Assembly (NCBI GenBank): GCA_964444685.1
Contig: CAYUIG010000015.1
Location: 5,317-69,316, forward strand
Direction of reading: 5' to 3'
DNA from: CAYUIG01 sp964444685
GTDB taxonomy: Bacteria > Gemmatimonadota > Gemmatimonadetes > Longimicrobiales > RSA9
Length of the DNA stretch: 64,000 bases
Each line of letters begins with the position of its first letter. Position 1 is the first letter of the stretch. Of this stretch, positions 8,294-16,697 are shown in pieces. A program made the translations under genes and the position numbers. Under the pieces are notes generated by a model. That model did not search any database. It was given only the letters and a program-made list of their open reading frames with translations, and was not told the origin of the DNA.

Positions 8294-8821
8294 ATGGAAG
8301 TGACTGCAGAACAGGCGAAGGCCGCGGCCGAGGCAATGATCGCCCTGTGGGAGGGCGAGTACCCGACGACCGTGCGCGTATTGGCGGCTGTCCCCGATGA
8401 CCGTCGCGACTATCGACCGGACCCCAAGTCTCGCAGTGCGTGGGAGCTCGTCGTGCACATCGCGACGGGCGACGTGTGGTTCCTCGATTCCATCGCGCGC
8501 GGTGCGTTCCGTTTCGATCCCGCCTCGGCGCTGCAGCTCGAGGCGTCATTCCGAACGGTCGGGGACGTTGTCGCATTCTATGAGGCGACGCTTCCCGGAA
8601 AGCTCGCGGCGGCGCGGGACGTTCCCGGCGATGCACTGAGCGAGGTCATGGATCTCGGAGGCGTCAAGAGGAAGTCGCGGCTGCAGTGGATCGGGTCGTC
8701 GCTCAACCACTGCGTCCACCACCGCGGCCAGCTGTCCGCGTATCTCCGGTCGATGGGCGCGAAGGTGCCCGATCTCTATGGTCCCAGCGCCGACACCGAA
8801 CCCGCGGTGGCGGCGGACTGA
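8294..8821 (+). CDS. DinB/YfiT-fold protein
   Basis: 175 residues from ATG 8294 (ribosome binding site AGAGG 5 bases upstream). The four-helix DinB fold is indicated by WELVVHIATGDVWF near the N-terminal third and SSLNHCVHHRGQLSAYLRSMG near the end. His in VVHIA and the HHR pair would be the metal triad. DinB-fold enzymes include thiol transferases (bacillithiol, mycothiol), and many members have no known substrate. A second member of the superfamily is at 15435-15974. Confidence 0.82.
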   Translation: MEVTAEQAKAAAEAMIALWEGEYPTTVRVLAAVPDDRRDYRPDPKSRSAWELVVHIATGDVWFLDSIARGAFRFDPASALQLEASFRTVGDVVAFYEATLPGKLAAARDVPGDALSEVMDLGGVKRKSRLQWIGSSLNHCVHHRGQLSAYLRSMGAKVPDLYGPSADTEPAVAAD

Positions 8822-8914
8822 CCGGCAAGCCGTACGCGCCGCGGCGTTCCCGCGGGAACGCGTTTATGTCTGGATGGGACGGCGGATGACTCCGATCGCG
8901 CTGCCGGCCGCGCC

Positions 8915-9436
8915 ATGACGAAGCACCTCCGTCTGGCGCTGGTGGGCCTGGTCCTCGTATACGGGATCATCTGCATCCGCACGCCCGACGCCTACCGCTT
9001 CCTCGATGCGGTGGACCTGCCGATCCACGAGACCGGCCACCTGCTGTTCAGGCCGTTCGGTGACTTCCTCCAGTTCCTCGGCGGCACGATCCTGCAGCTT
9101 GCCGTGCCGATCGCCTTCGTGCTGTATTTCCTCCGTCGCGGCGACCGCTTCGCCGCCGCGATCGTGCTCTTCTGGGTGGCGCAGAACTTCTGGAACATCG
9201 CGCGCTACATTGCCGATGCGCGTGCGCAGGAGCTGCCGCTCGTGGGCGGCGGCGAGCACGACTGGGCGTACCTGCTCGGCAGCCTCGGCTGGCTCGAGCA
9301 CGATCTGATGCTGAGCGGCGTCGTGCGCGCCGTGGGCTTCCTGGTATTCGTCGCATCCGTCGTGCTCGGTTGGCGGCACGCCGGCGAATCGGACGCCGGC
9401 GCCGTCTTGAACACGGGAGCGGAGGAACCGTCATGA
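8915..9436 (+). CDS. Membrane protein with HETGH motif
   Basis: 173 residues with about five transmembrane segments (residues 5-23, 48-72, 80-98, 115-130 and 137-158). Residues 38-42 are HETGH, an HExxH zinc-binding pattern placed after the first helix, as in site-2-type (M50) proteases. The second half lacks the NPDG/DG motif of classical M50, though EHDWAYLLG and EHDLML supply other acidic and His residues. It may be a minimal intramembrane metalloprotease or a coincidental motif. Its TGA overlaps ATG 9433 of a 12-codon reading frame. Confidence 0.65.
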   Translation: MTKHLRLALVGLVLVYGIICIRTPDAYRFLDAVDLPIHETGHLLFRPFGDFLQFLGGTILQLAVPIAFVLYFLRRGDRFAAAIVLFWVAQNFWNIARYIADARAQELPLVGGGEHDWAYLLGSLGWLEHDLMLSGVVRAVGFLVFVASVVLGWRHAGESDAGAVLNTGAEEPS

Positions 9437-9471
9437 AGTATGCGACGCTTCTCATTTCGTTCGCGGCGTGA
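9433..9471 (+). pseudogene. Twelve-codon remnant with ribosome binding site and signal-peptide start
   Basis: GGAGGA sits at 9421-9426, then ATG 9433 overlaps the previous stop as ATGA and encodes MKYATLLISFAA before TGA 9469-9471. A basic residue followed by a hydrophobic run is how an exported protein begins. The strong ribosome binding site and translational coupling suggest a gene start whose body has been deleted. It could also be a leader peptide for the GNAT gene 15 bases downstream. Evidence is limited to these 39 bases. Confidence 0.3.
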
Positions 9472-9477
9472 TACCCT
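9469..9477 (+). promoter_or_regulatory. Possible extended -10 for a leaderless GNAT mRNA
   Basis: TGATACCCT reads as an extended -10 (TG, one base, TANNNT). The hexamer ends 9 bases before ATG 9487 of the acetyltransferase, and no Shine-Dalgarno-like sequence lies between. Transcription would start at or next to the ATG. No clear -35 is visible, so this is tentative. Confidence 0.3.
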
Positions 9478-9486
9478 CCGCCCGAA

Positions 9487-10020
9487 ATGATTACCGTGCG
9501 CCGGGCAACTCTCGAGGACGCCGGGGAGCTGAGTCGAATGGCCGCAGCAACGTTCCGGGACGCGTTCGGGGCGGACAACGCGGCCGATGACATGGACGGC
9601 TATGTAGCGGAAGCGTTCTCGCCGGTTCAGCAGGCGGCCGAGATTGCGGATCCGAACGGTGCGATCTTCCTTGCCGAGTATCGCGACGCGTCGGGCGCCG
9701 AGCTGGTCGGCTACACGCATCTGGTCGCCGGGCCTGCGCCGGAAGCGGTGAGCGGGCCCGCGCCGATCGAGCTCAAGCGGCTGTACGTCGCGCGGGCGTG
9801 GCACGGCCGCAACGTGGCGCAGGCGCTGATGGATGCCGCGCTGGCGGAGGCGCGGGCGCGCGGCGGTCGGACGGTGTGGCTCGGTGTCTGGGAGCGCAAT
9901 CCACGCGCCGTCGCATTCTACGCGAAGTACGGCTTCACGCGTGTCGGCGAGCACTCGTTCGTTCTCGGTGCGGACGTTCAGACCGACTGGGTGCTCGCGC
10001 GGGCACTCGACGATGCATGA
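9487..10020 (+). CDS. GNAT family N-acetyltransferase
   Basis: 177 residues. Typical GNAT order: TVRRATLEDAGELSRMAAA at the N-terminus, acyl-CoA pyrophosphate loop KRLYVARAWHGRNVAQAL near residue 100, and the terminal VAFYAKYGFTRVGEHSF motif. The N-terminal part resembles the RimI/YncA-like group acting on amino groups of small molecules or proteins. The acceptor is unknown. There is no ribosome binding site before ATG 9487. It is followed by the reductase gene after 19 bases. Confidence 0.88.
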   Translation: MITVRRATLEDAGELSRMAAATFRDAFGADNAADDMDGYVAEAFSPVQQAAEIADPNGAIFLAEYRDASGAELVGYTHLVAGPAPEAVSGPAPIELKRLYVARAWHGRNVAQALMDAALAEARARGGRTVWLGVWERNPRAVAFYAKYGFTRVGEHSFVLGADVQTDWVLARALDDA

Positions 10021-10039
10021 CGGGAGGGAGGTGATTGGA

Positions 10040-10570
10040 ATGGCTACGCTCGTTTTCGGAATGAATCAGTCGCTGGATGGGTACGTCGATCACGAGGCGT
10101 TCATGCCGGGGCCTGCGCTGTTCCGCCACTTCATCGAACAGACGGAAGCGCAGACCGGCGGCATCTACGGCCGCACGATGTACGAGATCATGCGGTACTG
10201 GGATGACGATCAGCCCGAATGGGATGATGCGGAGCGTGCGTTCGCAGCGGCGTGGCAGAAGCAGCCGAAGTGGGTCGTGTCACGTACGCTGGAATCGGTC
10301 GGTCCCAACGCGACGCTCGTCCGCGACGATCTCGAGGGGACCATCCGCCGGCTAAAGGCCGAACGCAACGGCGAGATCGAAGTGGCCGGTACGCGGCTGG
10401 CGCACAGCCTGACCGAGCTCGGCCTGATCGACATGTATCGCATCTACCTGCACCCCGTGGTGCTCGGCAGCGGCACACCCTTCTTCGCCGGGCCGCCGCC
10501 TCGCCTCCGCCTGATCGCCCATGAGCAGATGGACGAGGATGTGGTACGACTCACGTACGTTCCTGGCTGA
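10040..10570 (+). CDS. RibD C-terminal/dihydrofolate reductase-like protein
   Basis: 176 residues. ATG 10040 is preferred over GTG 10031 because GGGAGGGAGG lies 10 bases upstream of the ATG but abuts the GTG. Features of the RibD-C (YyaP/YwjB) fold: VFGMNQSLDGYVDH, GGIYGRTMYEIM, WVVSRTL, EIEVAGTRLAHSL and YLHPVVLGSGTPFF. These proteins bind NADPH and most have no known substrate. The GNAT and methyltransferase neighbours suggest a detoxification or antibiotic-response cluster, but this is a weak inference. Confidence 0.87.
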   Translation: MATLVFGMNQSLDGYVDHEAFMPGPALFRHFIEQTEAQTGGIYGRTMYEIMRYWDDDQPEWDDAERAFAAAWQKQPKWVVSRTLESVGPNATLVRDDLEGTIRRLKAERNGEIEVAGTRLAHSLTELGLIDMYRIYLHPVVLGSGTPFFAGPPPRLRLIAHEQMDEDVVRLTYVPG

Positions 10571-11280
10571 TGGGGCACTACTCCTCGGCCGCGGAGTTCT
10601 ACGATCTGCTGTACCGCGACCAGAAGGATTACGTCGCGGAGGCCGCGCTGCTCGCGGACACCATCCGGCAGGAGAATCCCACGGCGACGACCGTACTCGA
10701 CGTGGCCTGTGGAACCGGATCCCACGCGCGCGCACTGACGGACATCGGATTCCGCGTCGATGGCGTCGACCTGGAGCCCTCGTTCGTCGAACGCGCGCGC
10801 GCGAAATGTCCGGAGGGTGATTTCCGCGTCGCCGACATGACGCAGCTCGCGCTCGACAAACGGTACGACGCGGTCGTGTGCCTTTTCTCGGCCATCGGCT
10901 ACGCAGCATCCCGCGCGGAGCTGGCGGTCACGATCGCAGGGATGTCACAGCATCTCGAGCCCGGCGGAGTGGTCATCGTCGACCCATGGTTCGAGCCGGG
11001 CCAGCTCACGCACGGCTGGATTGCCGTGCTCACCGGCAGGGACGAGCATCTCTCGGTGTGCAGGATGTCGCGGACGGTGATCGAGGGCACCAGGTCCATA
11101 CTCGAATTCGAGTACCTGATCGGTACGCCCGATGGGATCGAACGACGCAGTGAAGTGCACCGGTTGACGCTTTTCACGCAGGCAGAGATGGAAGAAGCCT
11201 TCCGGACCGCCGGGCTCACCGTGGAGCGGAAGCCGGAAGTGCTGCGCACGCGCGGCCTGTATATCGGGCGACTCGTCTGA
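10570..11280 (+). CDS. Class I SAM-dependent methyltransferase
   Basis: 236 residues, ATG 10570 overlapping the previous TGA by one base (TGATG), so translation is likely coupled. Motif I is VLDVACGTGSHARAL, motif II ends in VDGVDLEPSFV, and motif IV is the YDAVVCLFSAIGY region. The C-terminal LTLFTQAEMEEAFRTAGL is typical of small-molecule methyltransferases. Acceptor unknown. Confidence 0.88.
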   Translation: MGHYSSAAEFYDLLYRDQKDYVAEAALLADTIRQENPTATTVLDVACGTGSHARALTDIGFRVDGVDLEPSFVERARAKCPEGDFRVADMTQLALDKRYDAVVCLFSAIGYAASRAELAVTIAGMSQHLEPGGVVIVDPWFEPGQLTHGWIAVLTGRDEHLSVCRMSRTVIEGTRSILEFEYLIGTPDGIERRSEVHRLTLFTQAEMEEAFRTAGLTVERKPEVLRTRGLYIGRLV

Positions 11281-11288
11281 GTTCCGTA

Positions 11289-11897
11289 ATGCACACGTTC
11301 AGGATCCGATCTGGCCGTATTCGGACAGAGTCGAAGCCGAAGGGATTTCCCGGCGCACTCGAACTGATCGACGACGCCGGCGGAGACGTGCTCGTCTCGT
11401 GTCAGTACGGTGGCCGCTTCGTGCTGAGCCGTGTCGCACTCGAAACGTCCGATGGGACGAGCTGGGAGGTCGTGCCCAATCGCAGTATTGCACCGACGCG
11501 CTGGACAGTGCACGCCGATGGCCGTCCCGTGGTCACGTGCATCGGCCCGACCGCCGGCAACCTGATCAATCCGCTCGATCGCACGAGCGTCGTCGTCGCC
11601 GATGCGGACGATCGTGAATCGTTTCGCGTAATGGACATGCGGAAGAGTGCGGCCGACCGCGTGATCGGTTCGGGCCCGCGCGACTGGATGCTGATGCGGG
11701 ACGGCGAGGCGATCGGAAAAATCACGACGCTAAGCAGGCCGGTGCCCCCGAACGTTGGCCGGATACGCCGGTTCTTCGCGGGGCTGGCGTACGATCACGG
11801 CCTGGTCAGCTTCGACGGGAGTCCGATACTTCCCGCGCCGGCGGCACTGGCACTCGTCGCGATCCACAAGGAGCTCACGGACAAGTCCGCGGGCTGA
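11289..11897 (+). CDS. Unknown protein, possible LURP-one/tubby-like fold
   Basis: 202 residues starting 8 bases after the methyltransferase stop. The sequence is a succession of short strands (TFRIRSGRIR, VLVSCQYGGRFVLSRVALE, RTSVVVADADDRESFRV, DWMLMRDGEAIGKITTLSR). The strand pattern with a late hydrophobic helix (PAPAALALVAIHKEL) resembles LURP-one/scramblase-like barrels. That match is by eye and weak. There is no signal peptide or catalytic motif. Confidence 0.6.
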   Translation: MHTFRIRSGRIRTESKPKGFPGALELIDDAGGDVLVSCQYGGRFVLSRVALETSDGTSWEVVPNRSIAPTRWTVHADGRPVVTCIGPTAGNLINPLDRTSVVVADADDRESFRVMDMRKSAADRVIGSGPRDWMLMRDGEAIGKITTLSRPVPPNVGRIRRFFAGLAYDHGLVSFDGSPILPAPAALALVAIHKELTDKSAG

Positions 11898-11906
11898 GGA
11901 AACGCC

Positions 11907-12884
11907 ATGGTTCGCACCGCTCTCGCAACGCTGATCGCATGCGCGACGACCGCGCTGCCGCTCCGTGCTCAGTCGCCTCAGGAGATGGCGCCGACCGCGC
12001 GTGCCTATCTGGATCACGTGATCGAGCTGATGGAGACGCAGTCGCTGCATCGCGACCGCCTGGACTGGACCGAACTGCGCGCAATCGCCTACGAAATGGT
12101 CGCGGGCGCGCAGACGACCGAGGACACATATCCGGCGATCATCTTCCTCGTCGGGCGTCTCGATGACCGGCACAGCCGTTTCATTCCGACGATTTCCTAT
12201 CTCGCACGAACGGCCAACGTGCCCGAGGACGCATTCCGGGCCGCCATGGAACGGCCGGATCCGGTCCCGCACGCGGAGCGCATGTACCCGCGCATCGCGC
12301 TCGTTCGGGTTCCGGCGTTCAGCGGCGCGGATCCGGACGCGTTCGCTCGCCGGATCGACGAACGGATGCGCGACGTCTACGACGACAATGTCTGCGGCTG
12401 GATCGTGGACGTGCGCGGCAACATCGGCGGTAACATGTGGCCAATGCTGCAGGGCCTGCACTCGCTCCTCGGAGAAGGTGTGCCCGGCTACTTCGTGTAC
12501 CCGGATGACCGATGGTCCGAGTGGTCCGTGGAACCGGCGCACGATCCCGTAGTGCCGCCGCAGGCTGCAAGAGCCGTTGCCGTCCTGCACGATGGAGAGA
12601 CGGCCAGCTCGGGTGAAGCGGTCGTGGTTGCGTTCCGCGGGCGGCCGCAGTCGAGGACGTTCGGTCAGCCCACGGCCGGCCTTTCCACCGCGAACCGAAC
12701 GATCGAGCTGTCGGATGGAGCTCGTCTGCTCCTGACCGTCGGCGTGTACGTGGATCGCACGCGCCGCCAGTACGGCGACGTCATTGCTCCGGATGAAGAG
12801 CTGCCGCCCGGGCTGTCCAACGATGAGGTGATGGCGCGCGTTCAGGCGTGGCTGCTCGGGCAGAACGCATGCATGTCGAAGTGA
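11907..12884 (+). CDS. Secreted S41 (tail-specific) family peptidase
   Basis: 325 residues with a signal peptide (MVRTALATLIACATTALPLRA). The S41 core is visible as WIVDVRGNIGGNMWPML (substrate strand), VAVLHDGETASSGEAVV (nucleophile Ser) and TFGQPTAGLSTAN. The Lys of the CtpA dyad is not in its usual place after TAG, as in the group whose motif is TAGxxTxN. No PDZ domain is present and the N-terminal domain is short. It probably degrades exported proteins. It is 9 bases downstream of the previous gene. Confidence 0.85.
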   Translation: MVRTALATLIACATTALPLRAQSPQEMAPTARAYLDHVIELMETQSLHRDRLDWTELRAIAYEMVAGAQTTEDTYPAIIFLVGRLDDRHSRFIPTISYLARTANVPEDAFRAAMERPDPVPHAERMYPRIALVRVPAFSGADPDAFARRIDERMRDVYDDNVCGWIVDVRGNIGGNMWPMLQGLHSLLGEGVPGYFVYPDDRWSEWSVEPAHDPVVPPQAARAVAVLHDGETASSGEAVVVAFRGRPQSRTFGQPTAGLSTANRTIELSDGARLLLTVGVYVDRTRRQYGDVIAPDEELPPGLSNDEVMARVQAWLLGQNACMSK

Positions 12885-12894
12885 GGGTGCCCAC

Positions 12895-13792
12895 GTGAGC
12901 TGGCAGGCGCGGCTGCAGGCGCAGGGCGTGCGCCTCCTCGTCCGTCGCAGGTCGTGGGGCGGCGAGCTGGCGCTCGCCCGTCGCGCGCGCCGCGTATTCG
13001 GCGCTCCGGTGCTGTACCGTTCGCTCGCGTCCTTCGGCGTGCGACGGGAGCGTGTGGACGGCCCGGTCCGAGGCGAGTGGCTGATGCCGCCCCGACCGGA
13101 GCCCGGAATCGTGCTTTACGTTCACGGGGGCGGCTTCGTGTCCTGTTCGCCGGCGACGCATCGTCCGATCGCCGCCGCGCTCGCGAGACTGAGCGGCCGC
13201 CGCGTGTTCAGCGTGGACTACCGGCTCGCACCGGAGCACCGCTACCCGGCCGCGATCGACGATCTCCTCGAGTGCCATACCTGGCTGCTGCAGCATGACG
13301 AACGCATCGTGACGGCCGGCGACTCTGCTGGAGGGAACCTCGTCCTGAGTCTGGCCATGCGGCTGCGTGATCGCGGTGAGACCCGACCCGCCGCGCTGAT
13401 CATGTTCTCGCCGTGGCTCGACCTCACCGGCTCGGGCGCGTCGGCGAAGGGCAAACGACGGGCGCGACCCCATGTTTCACTTCGAGAACCTGCGCGAGTT
13501 CTCGGGGGTCTATCTCGGCGACGGCGCCGAACGTGTCCCTGCGGCTTCACCGCTCTATGGTTCGCTGCACGACCTGCCGCCGGTGCTGCTGCACGTCGGC
13601 GCCAGCGAGATCCTGCTCGACGACTCGGTTCGGCTGCATCAGTCAGTGCTCGAAGCCGGCGGCACGAGCCGGCTCAGGATCTACGACGATGTCGCGCACT
13701 GCTGGCAGATGCTCGTTCCGTTCCTTCCCGAATCCAACGATTCCCTTCGGGAGGCCGCTGCATTCACAGTGGCGCACCTACGCTATGCGTGA
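12895..13792 (+). pseudogene. HSL-family alpha/beta hydrolase (esterase), frameshifted
   Basis: Reading from GTG 12895, the hormone-sensitive-lipase fold is clear: VLYVHGGGFVSCSPATHRP (oxyanion HGGG), VDYRLAPEHRYPAAIDD, and TAGDSAGGNLVLSLAMRL (nucleophile). At about 13449-13451, in the run AAGGGC, one extra G shifts the frame. The next frame continues correctly as ANDGRDPMFHFENL and ends at 13792 with the catalytic Asp (EILLDDS) and His (DDVAHCWQ). Without the extra base the protein would be about 298 residues. The unshifted frame runs on to 13857 as nonsense and lacks Asp and His. A base-call error in the G run is possible. Confidence 0.8.
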
Positions 13793-13884
13793 ACACGAAA
13801 CGATCCGCGTTCCGCGAGATGGAAGAGGCAGAACTCTGGCTCTCGCAGGACGTGTAGCTCGCCACCCGAACGTTTTCGACAGTG

Positions 13885-15441
13885 TCAGCGCGCTCTTCCC
13901 GTATTCCGCGCGTTGCCCCTGAACTTCGGCCACGGGCCGTTGTCCAGGCCCGGACTTTCCGTGCGGACGGCTACCAGCCGCCCCTCGTAGTCGTCGGGCT
14001 GCGCTCCTCCGATGTAGAGCGTGCCGTCGTTCATGATCATGGGTGACGACCAGTTGATGGTGCTGCGAAAGTTCTCCGTCCAGAGCTCGTTGCCGTCCCG
14101 GTCGAGTGCGTAGATGAATCCGTTTTCGGCTGCAAAGTAGATCGAGCCATCCGCGCCGATTGCGGGTGAGGTATAGGAGTCCGCCGCGATGGTCGGGCTG
14201 GTGGGAGGGATCTCGAAGGTCCATTTCACGGTGCCGTTCGGATCGAGCGCAATGCACCATGCCGGCTCCGCACCCTCCGCGCTGTAATAGGCTTTCGTGG
14301 TCACGTAAATCGTCCCGTCCGAGCCGATGGCCGGGGACGCACGCACCGCTCGCCTGCCCGGTACTTCGTAGCGCCACTCCAGCGTGCCATCAGGATTCAG
14401 AGCGTACAGAAAGCCCCGGCCGTCGGCGAGCTCGGAGCCGAAATAGATGGTTCCGTCCGCCCCGATCGAGGGCGACGAATACGACTTCTCGGCGATGAGC
14501 GGCGCGATGTACGGCTGCGGCCAGTGCGGCGTGCCGTCGGGCTCGAAGGCGTAGAACCAGTCGTTGGAAGCGACGTAGATAATGCCATCCGCATCCACGA
14601 CCGCCGATGTTGCACACACGTTGGCGCCCCGGAGCGTCTGGCGCCACAGCTCCCGTCCGTCGTCCGGATGCAGAGCGACCAGCAACAGGTCGATGCAGAC
14701 GTAGAGTGTTCCGTCCGCCGCGATGGCCGGCGTCTTCTGGCCGACCGCCCAGGCGCGGTCGCTCTCGTAGTCGTTGTTCGTCCACCTGCGGGCACCGGTG
14801 GCCGGATCGAACGCATAGATCACGTTGCGGTGATCAACGACGTACACGGTACCGTCCGGACCGATCGCGGGAGACGAGCCGTTGTTCTCGGCGCGGATGG
14901 TACCGTCCGGCGCCCCCGCATGGTCGTCGAGCGGCGCATTCCACCGTTCGGTGCCGTCGGGATTGAAGGCGTGTACGCGCCCGGTGCTCGAGTAGAAGAG
15001 GATCCCCGTCGCAATATAGATCGTCCCATCGCTGCCGACCGCCGGTGCGGAGTAGTACACGGCCTCGCCCACATCGAAGTGCCAGATCGTCCGGTTCACG
15101 TCGATCAGATCTTCGAGTGTGAACGTGTTGCTTTCGCCGAACTCGGTCGTGACAGTCAGGGTGACGTCGTAGAGGCCGGTCTCCTCGTAGGTGTGCGTGA
15201 CGATCGCGCCGCGACCCGTCTCGCCGTCACCGAAGTCCCAGTCGTAGGAGACTACGTCCGCACCTTTGGAATCGGTGCTGGCCGCATCGAAGGTCACGGT
15301 CAGCGGGAACAGCCCGCTGGATGGCGATGCCTCGAACCGGGCGACGGGTGGCGGCGGCGGAGGCCCGGGATCCGCAACGGACTCGCAGGCGGCGAGGAGC
15401 GGGAGGAGCAGGGCAGCGATGCGAACGTGCGAGGCTACCAG
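13885..15441 (-). CDS. PKD-domain lipoprotein with PQQ-like beta-propeller
   Basis: About 518 residues. A lipoprotein signal (RIAALLLPLLAACES) is followed by a proline run. Residues about 30-115 form a PKD domain (SYDWDFGDGETGRGAIVTH), and at least seven propeller repeats follow, each with S(P/S)AIG(S/P)DGTIY and YAFDP-type strands. Such proteins display or scaffold polysaccharide-binding or surface assemblies. The start is uncertain: no ATG, GTG or TTG lies close before the signal. CTG 15441, overlapping the end of the DinB gene, fits best, and starts further upstream would add a long unlikely leader. Confidence 0.8.
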   Translation of the reverse strand: MVASHVRIAALLLPLLAACESVADPGPPPPPPVARFEASPSSGLFPLTVTFDAASTDSKGADVVSYDWDFGDGETGRGAIVTHTYEETGLYDVTLTVTTEFGESNTFTLEDLIDVNRTIWHFDVGEAVYYSAPAVGSDGTIYIATGILFYSSTGRVHAFNPDGTERWNAPLDDHAGAPDGTIRAENNGSSPAIGPDGTVYVVDHRNVIYAFDPATGARRWTNNDYESDRAWAVGQKTPAIAADGTLYVCIDLLLVALHPDDGRELWRQTLRGANVCATSAVVDADGIIYVASNDWFYAFEPDGTPHWPQPYIAPLIAEKSYSSPSIGADGTIYFGSELADGRGFLYALNPDGTLEWRYEVPGRRAVRASPAIGSDGTIYVTTKAYYSAEGAEPAWCIALDPNGTVKWTFEIPPTSPTIAADSYTSPAIGADGSIYFAAENGFIYALDRDGNELWTENFRSTINWSSPMIMNDGTLYIGGAQPDDYEGRLVAVRTESPGLDNGPWPKFRGNARNTGRAR

Positions 15442-15974
15442 CCCATTCGCTCGCGCAGCCGCGTGACGTGCGCCGTGTGATGGCGGCCGTGCCACGCGTA
15501 CAACCGCAGCATCAGGTCCAGATCGATGAGCCCCCACTCCGGATGCTCGAGCTTGCGCTCGAAGTCGGCCGGTTGCATGGCCCTGAGCAGGACGACCCAG
15601 CGCTCGTGCAGAGCGTCCAGCAATGCCAGCGAGACCGAAACCGGCGTTCCGAAGGTGTCGGGAAGCCGGGCCCAGAGTGCTTCCTCGTACGTCTTGATGC
15701 GCGGTGCATCCTCGGTGAGTGTCCATTTGAACCGGATGTAGGCGTTCAAGTGGCTGTCGGGAACGTGATGCGCGACCTGGCGCACCGTCCAGCCTCCCTC
15801 GCGGTACGGTGTGTCGAGCTGCGCATCCGACAGATTGGAGACCGCTGCGCGGAACGTCGCGGGCAGCGCCGCGACCGCGTCGATCAGCGATGCGCGTGAT
15901 TCCGAACGGTCGGACCGATCGAATCGGCCGACCGGATAACGCAGGGATTCCAGGACCGCGTCCATCGAGTTCAT
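15435..15974 (-). CDS. YfiT-like DinB-fold metal-dependent transferase
   Basis: 179 residues from ATG 15974, overlapping the Yip1 gene stop as ATGA, so coupled to it. YfiT/BstA-type features: YPVGRF at the start, WTVRQVAHHVPDSHLNAYIRFK (first His ligand), LEHPEWGLIDLDLMLRLYAWHGRHHTAHVTRLRER split over two helices (remaining ligands). YfiT of Bacillus is a bacillithiol S-transferase fold. Here the thiol cofactor is unknown. An alternative start at ATG 15965 would shorten it by three residues. Confidence 0.87.
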   Translation of the reverse strand: MNSMDAVLESLRYPVGRFDRSDRSESRASLIDAVAALPATFRAAVSNLSDAQLDTPYREGGWTVRQVAHHVPDSHLNAYIRFKWTLTEDAPRIKTYEEALWARLPDTFGTPVSVSLALLDALHERWVVLLRAMQPADFERKLEHPEWGLIDLDLMLRLYAWHGRHHTAHVTRLRERMGW

Positions 15975-16684
15975 CCTCCCGCCGCGGCCCGGCCGCCGAT
16001 GTTCAGTGCACCCATGATCACGCCGGGGACGGTATAGAGGACCCAGACGAGGAACGCCATCGTCAGCGCCTTCCCCTTCTCGACGCCCAGCATCGCCATC
16101 AGGCCGATTCCCCATAGCACGGCCTGCCAGATCGCGAACACATCCATGCGCCGCAGCACGGCCACGAGTGTGCCGGGCGTCTCCATGCTGCCCATGAAGC
16201 GCAGCGGCCCGAACGACAGGTCGCGCACGGGATCCACCGTATCGGCGCCCGTGGCCAGGATGATGCCGCCGGCAATGAGCTGGGCGAGCAGGTACACGAA
16301 GGAGGCGAACGTCGCGATCAATATCGCCTGCCGGAACGGTACCTCGACGCTGAACATCTTTCCGATCGCCCAGATCAGGAACGCGGCAAACAGGACCGTG
16401 ATGATGAGGATGATCGGCACGACGAGTGAACCGATGATCTGGAAGATGAGCCCGAAGCGCTGCATCGCTTCCGCAGACTCGGGCGTCGTCGTCATCGAGG
16501 CCTCCATCACCATGCGGTTGACGGGCAGCATGATGAAATAGATGAGGAGGCCCGCGCCCATCAGCATGAGCAGCGGCGGCCATACCCTGTCGTTCGCGCG
16601 GCGCTCGAACAGCTCGCGCGGCGAGATGAAGACGTCGATGAAGTCTTCCCACCTCGCGGCGGGCGCGGCCTGAGTCTCGTTCAC
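15971..16684 (-). CDS. Yip1-domain membrane protein
   Basis: 237 residues with five or six transmembrane helices. The soluble N-terminus DFIDVFISPRELFERRAND is the usual start of bacterial YIP1 (DUF1282) proteins, followed by WPPLLMLMGAGLLIYF. Their role is unknown; some sit near secretion or lipid genes. It starts 13 bases after the amidohydrolase stop and is coupled to the DinB gene downstream, so 18410 to 15435 could be one operon. Confidence 0.83.
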   Translation of the reverse strand: MNETQAAPAARWEDFIDVFISPRELFERRANDRVWPPLLMLMGAGLLIYFIMLPVNRMVMEASMTTTPESAEAMQRFGLIFQIIGSLVVPIILIITVLFAAFLIWAIGKMFSVEVPFRQAILIATFASFVYLLAQLIAGGIILATGADTVDPVRDLSFGPLRFMGSMETPGTLVAVLRRMDVFAIWQAVLWGIGLMAMLGVEKGKALTMAFLVWVLYTVPGVIMGALNIGGRAAAGG

Positions 16685-16697
16685 GGAAGCTCCCGGT

